Below, piece after piece: positions 9,649 through 17,647 of a stretch of 64,000 nt of DNA. Under the pieces are notes generated by a model that was not told the origin of the DNA, made no database searches, and was given only the letters and a program-made list of their open reading frames with translations. The position numbers and the translations under genes are program-made. The stretch's first letter is position 1. Every line of letters begins with the position of its first letter. Source of the stretch: Rhizobium sp. CCGE531 (GTDB taxonomy: Bacteria > Pseudomonadota > Alphaproteobacteria > Rhizobiales > Rhizobiaceae); contig NZ_CP032684.1 of the NCBI RefSeq assembly GCF_003627795.1, positions 659,001 to 723,000 on the forward strand, given 5' to 3'.

Positions 9649-9696
9649 GGATATGAAGCCGCGCCTTGAGGGCGCGGGCGCAGTAGGAGTAAAGCA

Positions 9697-10686
9697 ATGG
9701 CTGAAAATGCCGCCTCGCTGGGTCAATTCGATTTTGCCGGTGACGATCACGTCGTCCCCTTCCAGGTGGAGGGGCTCGATGTGCGCGGCCGCGCCGTGCA
9801 GCTTGGTCCGCTTCTGGACACGATCCTGGCCCGGCACGATTATCCGACGCCGGTAGCGCGCCTTTTGGCTGAGTCTATCGTTCTCACGGTTCTGCTCGGC
9901 ACGTCGCTGAAATTCGAAGGCAAGTTCACCGTGCAGACCAAGGGTGACGGCCCCGTCGATCTTCTGGTCGCCGATTTCTCGACGCCGGAAAATGTTCGGG
10001 CCTATGCGCGTTTCAATGAAGAGGCGCTGGCAAAGGCCGTCGCCGAGGGCCGGACCGAACCGGAGCAGCTGCTCGGCAAGGGCGTGCTTGCCTTCACCAT
10101 CGATCAGGGCCGTTTCAGCCAGCCCTATCAGGGCATCGTCGCGCTCGACGGCGCTTCGCTCGAGGAGATTGCCGGCACCTACTTCCGCCAGTCGGAGCAG
10201 ATCCCGACGCGCGTGCGCCTGGGTGCCGCCGAGCTCTTCGATCGCGACGGGGATGGCAAGCCGCGTCATCGCTGGCGGGCCGGTGGCCTGATTGCGCAGT
10301 TCCTGCCGGAAGCGCCTGAGCGCATGCGCCAGCCGGACCTGCATGGCGGCGACGGCGATACCGGCATGCGCGATCATGCCGAGGACGATGCCTGGGCGGA
10401 AGCGCGCAGCCTGGTGGAAACCATCGATGCCGACGAGCTGACGGATCCGCTTGTTGGTACCGAGCGCCTTCTCTATCGCCTGTTCCACGAGCGCGGCGTG
10501 CGCGTCTATGAGCCGAAGGCGGTTTTCGATCGCTGTTCGTGCTCTCGCGACAAGTTGAAGGGTGTGTTGAAGGGCTTCACGGACGAGGAGATCGAGGCGA
10601 GCCAGGACAATGGCGAAATCGCAGTGACCTGCGAATTCTGCTCGACGACCTATCGCTTCGAAGCGTCCGAGATAGAAGCGGCCTGA
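9697..10686 (+). CDS. hslO: Redox-regulated chaperone Hsp33
   Basis: Cytoplasmic holdase activated by oxidation. The 329-residue product has the Hsp33 N-terminal domain and the C-terminal zinc-binding redox switch, CSCS near the residue 275-280 region and CEFC about 35 residues later (a C-X-C ... C-X2-C arrangement). GTAGGAGTAAAGCA precedes the ATG. It follows argF by 48 bases in the same direction and ends at a RIME-like repeat shared with convergent apaG. The argF-hslO order suggests read-through, but arginine synthesis and Hsp33 have no known functional link. Confidence 0.94.
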   Translation: MAENAASLGQFDFAGDDHVVPFQVEGLDVRGRAVQLGPLLDTILARHDYPTPVARLLAESIVLTVLLGTSLKFEGKFTVQTKGDGPVDLLVADFSTPENVRAYARFNEEALAKAVAEGRTEPEQLLGKGVLAFTIDQGRFSQPYQGIVALDGASLEEIAGTYFRQSEQIPTRVRLGAAELFDRDGDGKPRHRWRAGGLIAQFLPEAPERMRQPDLHGGDGDTGMRDHAEDDAWAEARSLVETIDADELTDPLVGTERLLYRLFHERGVRVYEPKAVFDRCSCSRDKLKGVLKGFTDEEIEASQDNGEIAVTCEFCSTTYRFEASEIEAA

Positions 10687-10691
10687 TGTCG

Positions 10692-10798
10692 CTCTGGAGT
10701 ATTTCCAGGAAAAGCGCGCAGCGGTTTTCCGTCCGGAATGCTTAGCAAAACAAGAAGATAGGGCGTTTTCGCGATTCGAAGAAAAGCGGAAATGCTCT
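10692..10798 (+). repeat. RIME-like palindromic element, family B copy 1
   Basis: Core TTCCAGGAAAAG, AGCGGTTTTCCGTCCGGAAT and a 3' hairpin ending GCTCTA. Related copies are at 19229-19292 and 34496-34597. It fills the space between the convergent stops of hslO and apaG. It resembles the Rhizobium-specific intergenic mosaic elements, from memory of the family only. Confidence 0.7.
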
Positions 10799-11189
10799 AA
10801 TTCAGCGTGCGCAGCAGGTTCGGCGTATCCAGCGAAAAGGCGGGGATCTTGACATGGAACAGCTCCCCGTCGTCCGTCTCCATCTGGTAATGGCCGAACA
10901 TCATGCCTGACGGCGTGTCCAGCGGACAGCCGGAAGAATATTCATAGGTATCCCCGGGTTTCAGGTGCGGCTGCTCGCCGACCACGCCGGGGCCTGTCAC
11001 CTCATCCACGATGCCGTTCATGTCGGTGATGTGCCAGTAGCGCGTTACCAGCTTGACGGCCGTTTTGGAATGATTGGAGATGACGATGCGGTATCCCCAG
11101 ACATAGCGGTCGTCGTCCGGATCGGATTGCTCCTCCAGATAAAAAGGTTCTACGACCACCTCGATGTCGCGTGTTAGGGCGCGATACAT
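10797..11189 (-). CDS. apaG: ApaG-domain protein
   Basis: Small beta-sandwich (fibronectin-III-like) protein historically called Co2+/Mg2+ efflux protein ApaG; its biochemical role is not settled. The 130-residue product carries the family pattern [53 protein letters not shown] and GHYQM. I use the ATG at 11189; a TTG at 11234 in the same frame would add 15 residues outside the conserved domain. It converges on hslO with a RIME-like repeat between. Confidence 0.9.
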   Translation of the reverse strand: MYRALTRDIEVVVEPFYLEEQSDPDDDRYVWGYRIVISNHSKTAVKLVTRYWHITDMNGIVDEVTGPGVVGEQPHLKPGDTYEYSSGCPLDTPSGMMFGHYQMETDDGELFHVKIPAFSLDTPNLLRTLN

Positions 11190-11802
11190 GCCTGATACCT
11201 TGCCACTGCCCTGAAGTGTCGAGTGCTTCTTCAAGCCTCATTGCCGCTTCAGCATTTCCAATGCTCGCGGCATATTATCCGCTTTCCACCACACCCGCAA
11301 AGTGCAGGACGTCTAGCGGTATCCTATAACCAGCTCGTTCCGTCAAGGAACGGCGTGATGAAAACTTGCGTGAACGGGTAGAGCATCCCGGCACTTAGCT
11401 ATTACAGCTAATAACGAAGGTTAACGAGGCGTAGAAAGAAGTATCTAAAATGGCCTATCATTTGGTCTTGTCTACCACAAAGCCGCTCTTCCCGTCTTTG
11501 GCGAGCGGAAACGCTTGCCGCTATCAAAGGTGCACTTGCAGGTTTCCCATCGTATCTGCAGCCCGCTGACCAAAATCTCCAGCTCATATAATTCCTGAAT
11601 TCGTCTTATGTTCCCTTGCAAGGGCATGACCGTAATTTTCCTCGGAAAGGATTTCGGCTATCATCTGATTCTGGCATCGCCCGTGCCTCCCCCCTCCATT
11701 CGGGAAAGTATATTTCATGCGGGGCCGTCGATAACCGAACCGACTGTTTGAGCGCCTGGCATAAGGAGGGGTTGCGGTCACTGCTCGCAATAGGAGGTTT
11801 AT
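11190..11802. other. Gene-poor 613 bp stretch between apaG and the DnaB-core ATPase
   Basis: I see no supportable gene here. The stretch is visibly more AT-rich than its surroundings and has only short open frames on either strand. It ends with AATAGGAGGTTTAT, the ribosome binding site of the next gene. It may hold the promoter of that gene or remnants of lost sequence. Confidence 0.5.
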
Positions 11803-12516
11803 ATGAGGCTTTCAGTCCCTGTTTATCATTTGAAGCGTAAGGCACGGCTTTTGTCGCGCCAACAGAATATCCCCCTGCATGCTGCATTGGATCGCATCGC
11901 GGCCGGTGAAGGTTTTGGAGGCTGGAGCTTGCTTGCAAGCAAAACCAACACAGCCGTACCCGTCGGCGAGTTGTATTCGCGTTCAAGCCCGGGTGATCTG
12001 GTGCTGATCGGTGTTCGGCGCGGTCACGGCAAGACCCTGATGAGTCTAAGGCTCGCCGTCGAAGCCATGAAAGCTGGCAATCGCGGTGTCTTCTTCACGC
12101 TGGAAGACACGGAAAAGGTCGTTCTGGACCGTTTTCCTGTCATCGGTGCCGATCATGCGGAATTCGCTGATCTATTCGATTTCGACAATTCGGATGCCAT
12201 CAGCGCCGACTATATCGTCGAGAGGCTGGCCGGGGCGCCGCGCGGCACGCTGGCTGTGGTCGATTTTCTGCAACTGCTCGATCAGAAGCGGGAAAAGCCG
12301 GAACTGATGATCCAGGTTCAGGCGCTGAAGGCGTTTGCGCGCGCCAGAGGCGTGATCGTCGTCTTTGTCTCACAGATCGATCGCGCTTATGATCCGGCGC
12401 AGAAACCCTTGCCCGATCTTTCGGACGTCCGCTTGCCTAATCCGCTGGATCTCAAGCTGTTCGACAAGATGTTCTTCCTGAACGACGGTCTGGTTGAGTT
12501 CAAGGCCGCCAGCTGA
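11803..12516 (+). CDS. DnaB-core-like (SF4 helicase/RecA-fold) ATPase with N-terminal helical domain
   Basis: Short 237-residue relative of the C-terminal ATPase half of replicative helicase DnaB. Visible motifs: Walker A VRRGHGKT (71-78), catalytic-glutamate segment FFTLED (E101, compare FSLE in DnaB), Walker B VVDFLQLL (152-159) and the VSQ sensor (189-191). It lacks the DnaB N-terminal domain. Residues 10-45 (LHAALDRIAAGEGFGGW) instead resemble the small helical domain found at the ends of some plasmid primase- and glyoxalase-annotated proteins. A strong AGGAGG lies 7 bases before the ATG. It stands alone between a gene-poor stretch and metZ. Function unknown; hexamer formation or DNA unwinding is not shown by the sequence. 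Confidence 0.8.
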   Translation: MRLSVPVYHLKRKARLLSRQQNIPLHAALDRIAAGEGFGGWSLLASKTNTAVPVGELYSRSSPGDLVLIGVRRGHGKTLMSLRLAVEAMKAGNRGVFFTLEDTEKVVLDRFPVIGADHAEFADLFDFDNSDAISADYIVERLAGAPRGTLAVVDFLQLLDQKREKPELMIQVQALKAFARARGVIVVFVSQIDRAYDPAQKPLPDLSDVRLPNPLDLKLFDKMFFLNDGLVEFKAAS

Positions 12517-12544
12517 CGAGCTGTCATTGCCCGATGAGGGCAGG

Positions 12545-12577
12545 TCGAGCCGCCCAGAGAAAATCTGGGCGGCTCGA
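12545..12577. terminator. Strong hairpin between convergent ATPase gene and metZ
   Basis: Perfect 14-base stem TCGAGCCGCCCAGA / TCTGGGCGGCTCGA with a GAAAA loop, between two convergent stop codons. T-tracts are weak on both sides, but the position fits bidirectional termination. Confidence 0.75.
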
Positions 12578-12583
12578 TTGATA

Positions 12584-13771
12584 TCAGGCGGAAACCTGCT
12601 CGAGGGCACGAGCGAAATCCTCGACCAGATCCTGGCTGTCCTCGATACCGGCGGAGAAGCGCACGGTGCCCGGCGAAATGCCGAGCTCGGCGCGGGCCTC
12701 GTCGGTAAGGTTCTTGTGCGTCGTGGTGGCCGGATGGGTGATCAGGCTCTTGCTGTCGCCGAGATTGTTGGAGATCTTCACGATGTCCAATGCGTTCTGC
12801 AGCTTGAAGGCCGCTTCCTTGCCGCCCTTGAGCTCGAAAGCCACCAGCGTCGAGCCGCCGCTCATCTGCTTGGCGATGATATCGGCCTGCGGATGGTCCT
12901 TGCGGCCGGGATAGATCACGCGGGCGACCTTGCTGGTTTGCTCAGCGAGGAAATCGGCAATCTTTGCAGCATTTGCCGTCTGCTGGGCAACACGCAGCGG
13001 CAGCGTCTCGATGCCCTTCAGCAGCGTCCAGGCGGTGAAGGGAGACATGGCCGGGCCGGTATGGCGGAAATAGTCCTGCAGGTTCTCGTCGATCCACTGC
13101 TTGTCGGAGAGGATGACGCCGCCGAGCGAGCGGCCCTGGCCGTCGATATGCTTGGTGGCGGAATAGACGACGATATGGGCGCCGAGTTCCAGCGGTTTCT
13201 GGAAGAGCGGGGTCGCGAAGACGTTGTCGACCACGACCTTGGCGCCGATCTGGTTGGCGAGCGTGGCGACGGCAGCGATATCGACCACTTCCAGCGTCGG
13301 ATTGGTCGGGCTTTCGAGGAAGAAGAGCTTGGTGTTCGGTCGAACAGCCTTTTCCCAGTTCTCGACGAAGCGGCCGTCGACCAGCGTGCATTCGATGCCG
13401 TATTTCGGCGCCAGTGTTTCGACCACCCAACGGCAGGAGCCGAAGAGGGCGCGGGCGGCAACGATATGGTCGCCGGCCTTCAGCTGGCAGAGAATGGCGG
13501 CGGTGACGGCGGCCATGCCCGAAGCCGTGGCGCGGGCATCTTCAGCGCCTTCCAGCGCGCACATGCGCTTCTCGAACATGTCGTTGGTGGGGCTGCCGTA
13601 GCGGGCGTAGATGAAGCCGTCCGTCTCACCCTTGAAGCGGGCTTCCGCGGCTTCCGAGGTGTCGTAGACGAAGCCCTGGGTCAGATAGATTGCTTCGGAG
13701 GTCTCGCCGAATTGCGAGCGGAGTGTTCCGCCGTGAACGAGCTGGGTTGCGGGGCGCCAAGTCTTGCTCAT
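12584..13771 (-). CDS. metZ: O-succinylhomoserine sulfhydrylase MetZ
   Basis: PLP enzyme making homocysteine from an acylated homoserine and sulfide in methionine synthesis. The 395-residue product (start MSKTWRPATQLVHGG) has the Cys/Met-metabolism pattern: YARYGSPTNDMFE, ASGMAAV, the VVDNVFATP segment, and the PLP lysine in VYSATKHIDGQGR. I chose the ATG at 13771; an upstream in-frame start at 13843 lies inside the riboswitch expression platform. The SAM-II riboswitch immediately upstream predicts repression by S-adenosylmethionine, which supports the sulfhydrylase assignment over cystathionine gamma-synthase. Confidence 0.94.
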   Translation of the reverse strand: MSKTWRPATQLVHGGTLRSQFGETSEAIYLTQGFVYDTSEAAEARFKGETDGFIYARYGSPTNDMFEKRMCALEGAEDARATASGMAAVTAAILCQLKAGDHIVAARALFGSCRWVVETLAPKYGIECTLVDGRFVENWEKAVRPNTKLFFLESPTNPTLEVVDIAAVATLANQIGAKVVVDNVFATPLFQKPLELGAHIVVYSATKHIDGQGRSLGGVILSDKQWIDENLQDYFRHTGPAMSPFTAWTLLKGIETLPLRVAQQTANAAKIADFLAEQTSKVARVIYPGRKDHPQADIIAKQMSGGSTLVAFELKGGKEAAFKLQNALDIVKISNNLGDSKSLITHPATTTHKNLTDEARAELGISPGTVRFSAGIEDSQDLVEDFARALEQVSA

Positions 13772-13797
13772 GCCATCACCACTTTCAAAACAAAAAA

Positions 13798-13820
13798 ACC
13801 GGCCGCGAAAGCAGACCGGT
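13798..13820 (-). terminator. Riboswitch terminator ahead of metZ
   Basis: Read on the minus strand: ACCGG, a one-base bulge, CTGC, loop TTTC, GCGG, CCGGT, followed by seven T (13792-13798). The left arm ACCGGTCT can alternatively pair with AGACCGG at the 3' end of the SAM-II aptamer, giving an antiterminator. Confidence 0.85.
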
Positions 13821-13825
13821 TTCAA

Positions 13826-13884
13826 CCCGGTCTTTTTAGCCACTTGTTTAACGTGGCTGCAAGCCGACCGGCCAAATCACCACG
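13826..13884 (-). ncRNA. SAM-II riboswitch (metA-type) controlling metZ
   Basis: Minus-strand leader with P1 arms CGTGG / CCACG, the conserved GTGATTT after the first arm, TGCAGCCACG, TTAAA and GGCTAAAAAG. The P1 loop contains CCGGTC, which pairs with GACCGG at the 3' end to give the H-type pseudoknot expected of SAM-II. SAM-II elements are known upstream of metA and metZ in alphaproteobacteria. Sequestering GACCGG in the pseudoknot frees CCGGTCT for the terminator, so bound SAM should stop transcription. Confidence 0.92.
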
Positions 13885-14064
13885 GGATAAGTTGCAATAC
13901 TGCCGTTGACCGCTTGCGTCAATTCCCCGAGTTTGGTTTTGTCTGCGGCAAATTACTGGCCGCGCATCCGTCTGGATGCGCAAAAGCCGCAGTAACATTT
14001 CGAACGGCGCTCGGCCTGGCAGATCTATTCTCGACTTGCCGGCTTATGCGGCTGGGAAAGAGGC

Positions 14065-15159
14065 ATGATGGCTCGCAATACTGGAATTCTGGCCGATCGC
14101 GCCATCGCCGCGCTCTTTGAAACCGGGCGGCTGACGAGCGAGAGGGAACTGGACGTCGATCAGATCCAGCCGGCAAGCCTTGACCTCAGGCTTAGCGCCC
14201 ATGCTTTCCGCGTCCGCGCCAGCTTCATGCCCGGTCCCTCGCATCTCGTTGCCGACAAGCTCGACCGGCTGAAGCTGCATGTTATCGACCTTTCCGAAGG
14301 CGCGGTGCTGGAAACCGGCTGCGTCTATATCGTGCCGCTGATGGAGCGCCTGGACCTGCCCGAGGACATGTCGGCCTCCGCCAATCCGAAGAGCTCGACG
14401 GGCCGTCTCGACATCTTCACCCGCGTCATCACCGACCGCGCACAGGAGTTCGACAAGATCCCGGCCGGCTATTCCGGCCCGCTTTACCTCGAAATCAGCC
14501 CGCGCACCTTCCCGATCGTCGTTCGCCGCGGTTCGCGCCTGTCGCAGATCCGCTTCCGTGTCGGCAAGGCCTTGCTCACCGAGCCGGAGCTTCTGGCGCT
14601 GCACGAAACCGAGACGCTGGTCGCCAGCAAGAAGCCGAACATCACCGGCGGCGGCATTGCGCTGTCGATCGATCTTGCCGGCGACAAGGAAGGGCTGATC
14701 GGCTATCGCGGCAAGCACCACACCGCCGTCGTCGATGTCGACAAGAAGGCTCAGCACGATATTTTCGACTTCTGGGAGCCGCTCTACAGCCGCGGCCGCA
14801 CCGAGCTGATCCTCGATCCGGATGAATTCTACATCCTGGTCTCGCGCGAGGCGGTGCATGTGCCGCCGCATTATGCCGCCGAGATGACGCCGTTCGATCC
14901 CCTAGTCGGCGAATTCCGCGTCCACTATGCCGGCTTCTTCGACCCCGGCTTCGGCCATGCGCCGGCCGGCGGCCGCGGCAGCCGCGCCGTGCTGGAGGTG
15001 CGCAGCCACGAAGTGCCCTTCATCCTCGAGGACGGCCAGATCGTCGGGCGTTTGATCTATGAACACATGCTGGAACAGCCAAGCAGCCTCTACGGCTCCG
15101 GCCTCGGCTCGAACTATCAGGCACAGGGCCTGAAGCTCTCGAAGCACTTCCGGCTCTGA
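14065..15159 (+). CDS. dcd: 2'-deoxycytidine 5'-triphosphate deaminase
   Basis: Deaminates dCTP to dUTP for thymidylate synthesis. At 364 residues it is about twice the length of E. coli Dcd, as is usual in alphaproteobacteria where two dUTPase-fold halves are fused. Visible family segments include QIQPASLDLRL, SANPKSSTGRLDIFTRVI and GYSGPLYLEISPRTFPI in the first half. HVPPHYAAEM, PLVGEFRVHYAGFFDPGFG and HEVPFILEDGQIVGRL occur in the second. Two adjacent ATGs (14065, 14068) could start it. It is transcribed divergently from metZ and is followed by a tRNA gene. Confidence 0.92.
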   Translation: MMARNTGILADRAIAALFETGRLTSERELDVDQIQPASLDLRLSAHAFRVRASFMPGPSHLVADKLDRLKLHVIDLSEGAVLETGCVYIVPLMERLDLPEDMSASANPKSSTGRLDIFTRVITDRAQEFDKIPAGYSGPLYLEISPRTFPIVVRRGSRLSQIRFRVGKALLTEPELLALHETETLVASKKPNITGGGIALSIDLAGDKEGLIGYRGKHHTAVVDVDKKAQHDIFDFWEPLYSRGRTELILDPDEFYILVSREAVHVPPHYAAEMTPFDPLVGEFRVHYAGFFDPGFGHAPAGGRGSRAVLEVRSHEVPFILEDGQIVGRLIYEHMLEQPSSLYGSGLGSNYQAQGLKLSKHFRL

Positions 15160-15217
15160 TCCGTCACTGACCGGCCTTGACAGAGGCCGTCAAGTGTTGG
15201 ACATCTCAAGGGTACAG

Positions 15218-15291
15218 GCGGGTGTAGCTCAATGGTAGAGCAGCAGCTTCCCAAGCTGAATACGAGGGTTCGATTCCCTTCACCCGCTCCA
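15218..15291 (+). tRNA. tRNA-Gly (anticodon CCC)
   Basis: Acceptor arms GCGGGTG / CACCCGC with discriminator T and an encoded CCA (15289-15291). The D-arm is GCTC...GAGC; the anticodon loop TTCCCAA in a GCAGC/GCTGA-type stem reads CCC; the T-arm is GAGGGTTCGATTCCCTT. It has no integrase or island beside it. A TTGACA lies at 15177-15182, upstream in promoter position. Confidence 0.96.
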
Positions 15292-15302
15292 AAATTTTCA
15301 CG

Positions 15303-16172
15303 TCAAAAACGGCCTCTTTCTTTCAGCGTTCCCGCCAGCGCTTCGCCGAAGGTCGCAATCGGGCGGGCAAGCCGCCCCGCCGGTGGGCGATGTACCAGCC
15401 AGTTGACGACTTTCGGGCTGAAATCCGGCACTTCGACGATCTCGATCGCATTGCGCCAGCGGCTGTGCGCCAATGCGGCAGGCGTGAGGACACCGATGCC
15501 GACGCCGCGTGCGACCAGCGATATGCGCAGATCGGCGCTCATCGCCTCGACAGCGACCTCGAAGGGCAGGCGCTCCGCTTCGAAGCGATGGTGAATGAAG
15601 GCGCGGAAGCCGCAGCCGCTCTGGTTCATGATCCAGGGAAAGCGGGAGAGGTCTTCAAGCCGCGGCGTCTTGGGAACGCCAAGCGACGGCGCGGCAACGA
15701 GGATGACGCTGTGGACCCCAAGCACATCGCCGACGACATTATCAGGCGGCTCGACGCCCTCCGCCAGGCAGACGGTGGCGGCATCCAGCTGGCTATGCGC
15801 CACCTGCTCGATGAGCTGCGGCGACCAGCCCGAGACGATGCGCAGCGTCAGTTGCGGAAACTCGTTGCGGAGCTGGTCGAGAGGGGCCGAGAGTGCCGCC
15901 TCCGAGAGATAGGGCATGATGCCGAGGCGGAATTCGCCGCTGATCGCGCCACCGGGCGAAACGCCGGCCTTGAGGTCGTCGAGCGAACGCAGGACGCGGC
16001 GTCCATGCTCATAGGCCTCGCGTCCCGCCGCAGTCGGCTTGAGCGGTTTGGATTGCCGGTCGAGCAGCGCAATGCCGAGACTGTCTTCCAGGTTCTGGAT
16101 GCGCCGGGTAATGCCTGGCTGCGTCAGGTTGATGCGTGCCGAGGCAGCAACGATCGAGCCCGTTTCCACCAC
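15303..16172 (-). CDS. LysR-family transcriptional regulator (start uncertain)
   Basis: Probable regulator of the divergently transcribed MFS gene. The product has a LysR helix-turn-helix (GSIVAASARINLTQPGITRRIQNLE) and a substrate-binding domain. The first standard start in frame is the GTG at 16172 (289 aa), but this cuts off the beginning of helix 1. The frame is open for 11 more codons upstream and reads NIHDLEAFVAVV, exactly what LysR proteins normally begin with. The codon before it is ATA (16203-16205), not ATG, and a stop lies a few codons further up. Either a non-standard start is used, or the natural start has been lost and the protein is shortened or impaired. Confidence 0.82.
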   Translation of the reverse strand: MVETGSIVAASARINLTQPGITRRIQNLEDSLGIALLDRQSKPLKPTAAGREAYEHGRRVLRSLDDLKAGVSPGGAISGEFRLGIMPYLSEAALSAPLDQLRNEFPQLTLRIVSGWSPQLIEQVAHSQLDAATVCLAEGVEPPDNVVGDVLGVHSVILVAAPSLGVPKTPRLEDLSRFPWIMNQSGCGFRAFIHHRFEAERLPFEVAVEAMSADLRISLVARGVGIGVLTPAALAHSRWRNAIEIVEVPDFSPKVVNWLVHRPPAGRLARPIATFGEALAGTLKERGRF

Positions 16173-16306
16173 GGCGACGAAAGCTTCAAGATCATGAATG
16201 TTTATGATGAACTCGCATAATCATTATTATTTCATTTCAATTGCCGCATTATGCAGCAAGGCGATAAACATGGCTATCGATATTATCAGAAATCATTGGA
16301 GAGGCC

Positions 16307-17533
16307 ATGTCCCAGGTCCCCGAACGCATTGCGAGTGAAGCCGAAGACGATGCGCCAGAGGCGGTCGCCGCTCCCTCGACTTTACTGTTTGCCGTCGCCA
16401 CCGGTGTCATTATCCTCAATCTCTTCGCGCCGCAGACGCTGGTCGGCATCATCGGCCCATCCCTCGGCTTTTCGGAAAGCGGCGCCGGTCTGGTGGCCAT
16501 GGCGTCGCTGCTCGGCTATGCCGCCGGCCTGTTTTTCCTGGTGCCGTTGGCCGATCTGATGGAAAACCGCCAGCTGGTGCTGCGCATGCTTTTGTCAGGC
16601 TTGGTCATGGCCGTTGCCGCCGCCCTTGCGCCGACGGGTTGGAGCCTCCTGATCTTCCTCTTTCTGCTGGGTGCAGCCTGTTCGGCGATCCAGATCCTCG
16701 TGCCGGTCGCGGCAGGCATGGCGCCGCCCGAGCATCGTGGGCAGGTGATCGGCAATGTCATGAGCGGCGTGATGGTCGGTATCCTTGTGTCGCGCCCGTT
16801 GGCGAGCCTCTTTGCCGATTTCTGGGGCTGGAGGAGCTTCTATGCCATGAGCGCCGCAACCCTTGCGCTTCTGGCGGCCGTGCTGGCCCTGCGCCTGCCC
16901 GAACGGCGGCCTTTGGTCAGCGCCAGCTATGGAGCCCTGATTGGCTCGCTCTTCCAGTTGCTGCGGGAGGAACCCGTGCTGCGGCTGCGCGCCTTCACCG
17001 CCGCCCTGATGATGGCGAGCTTCAGCCTCTTCTGGACTTCCGTTGCCCTGCGCCTGGCGCAGCCGCCATTCTCCCTTAGCCAGTCCGGCGTCGCGCTGTT
17101 TGCCCTGGTCGGCGCCGGCGGTGCCGCCGCCACCTCCGCCTTTGGCCGCATGGGCGACCGCGGCTGGACGCGGACGGCGACGCTTGTCGCGCATCTGATC
17201 GTGCTTGCCGCCATGGCCCTGGCCGCCTGGGTCGGCGAGATGAGGTCCGGCGACTCCGTGGCCCTGCTGATCCTTCTGGGTGCTGGCGCCGTGATGCTCG
17301 ATGTCGGCGTGACCGGCGACCAGACGCTGGGACGCCGCGCCGTCAATCTTTTGAAGCCGGAGGCACGAGGGCGCATCAATGGCCTCTTCGTCGGCATCTT
17401 CTTCCTCGGCGGCGCGCTGGGTTCGGCGCTTGCCGGCACGGCGTGGGATTTCGGCGGCTGGATTGCCGTCTGCGCGGCCGCGGCTGGCTTCGGGCTGATT
17501 GCCTTGATCACCGGCCTTGCCGCGCGTGCATGA
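16307..17533 (+). CDS. MFS transporter
   Basis: Twelve-helix major facilitator family permease of 408 residues, probably an exporter in the inner membrane. Hydrophobic helices begin at about residue 24. The cytoplasmic loop after helix 2-3 carries LADLMENRQLVLRML in place of the classical motif-A GRRxGRR. A cytoplasmic linker near residue 185-210 precedes the second six-helix half. GGAGAGGCC precedes the ATG. Divergent from a LysR gene (134 bp from its GTG), which probably regulates it. Substrate unknown. Confidence 0.85.
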   Translation: MSQVPERIASEAEDDAPEAVAAPSTLLFAVATGVIILNLFAPQTLVGIIGPSLGFSESGAGLVAMASLLGYAAGLFFLVPLADLMENRQLVLRMLLSGLVMAVAAALAPTGWSLLIFLFLLGAACSAIQILVPVAAGMAPPEHRGQVIGNVMSGVMVGILVSRPLASLFADFWGWRSFYAMSAATLALLAAVLALRLPERRPLVSASYGALIGSLFQLLREEPVLRLRAFTAALMMASFSLFWTSVALRLAQPPFSLSQSGVALFALVGAGGAAATSAFGRMGDRGWTRTATLVAHLIVLAAMALAAWVGEMRSGDSVALLILLGAGAVMLDVGVTGDQTLGRRAVNLLKPEARGRINGLFVGIFFLGGALGSALAGTAWDFGGWIAVCAAAAGFGLIALITGLAARA

Positions 17534-17537
17534 ACTC

Positions 17538-17574
17538 TGCAGAGGGGGCCGGCACTTGCGGTCCCGCCTCTGCA
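17538..17574 (+). terminator. Hairpin after the MFS gene
   Basis: Arms TGCAGAGG and CCTCTGCA with further GC pairing inside, 5 bases after the stop codon. No clear T-tract follows, so termination efficiency is uncertain. Confidence 0.5.
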
Positions 17575-17647
17575 TCGCCATGTCCTAGCCCTTCAGGTGG
17601 GTGTCAGACGGATATGACAGAAGGGCGCCCCTCGTAGGAGCGTCTAA

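Noticed and set aside
8563..10488. A 641-codon open frame on the minus strand opposite argF and hslO
   Set aside because: It is the mirror of two well-supported genes, with low-complexity composition typical of antisense frames in high-GC DNA and no family similarity.
12494..13909. A 471-codon plus-strand frame opposite metZ
   Set aside because: Antisense to metZ and its riboswitch; no recognisable domain or ribosome binding site.
15218..16306. Genomic island at tRNA-Gly
   Set aside because: No integrase, no repeated tRNA 3' end and ordinary neighbouring genes were seen.
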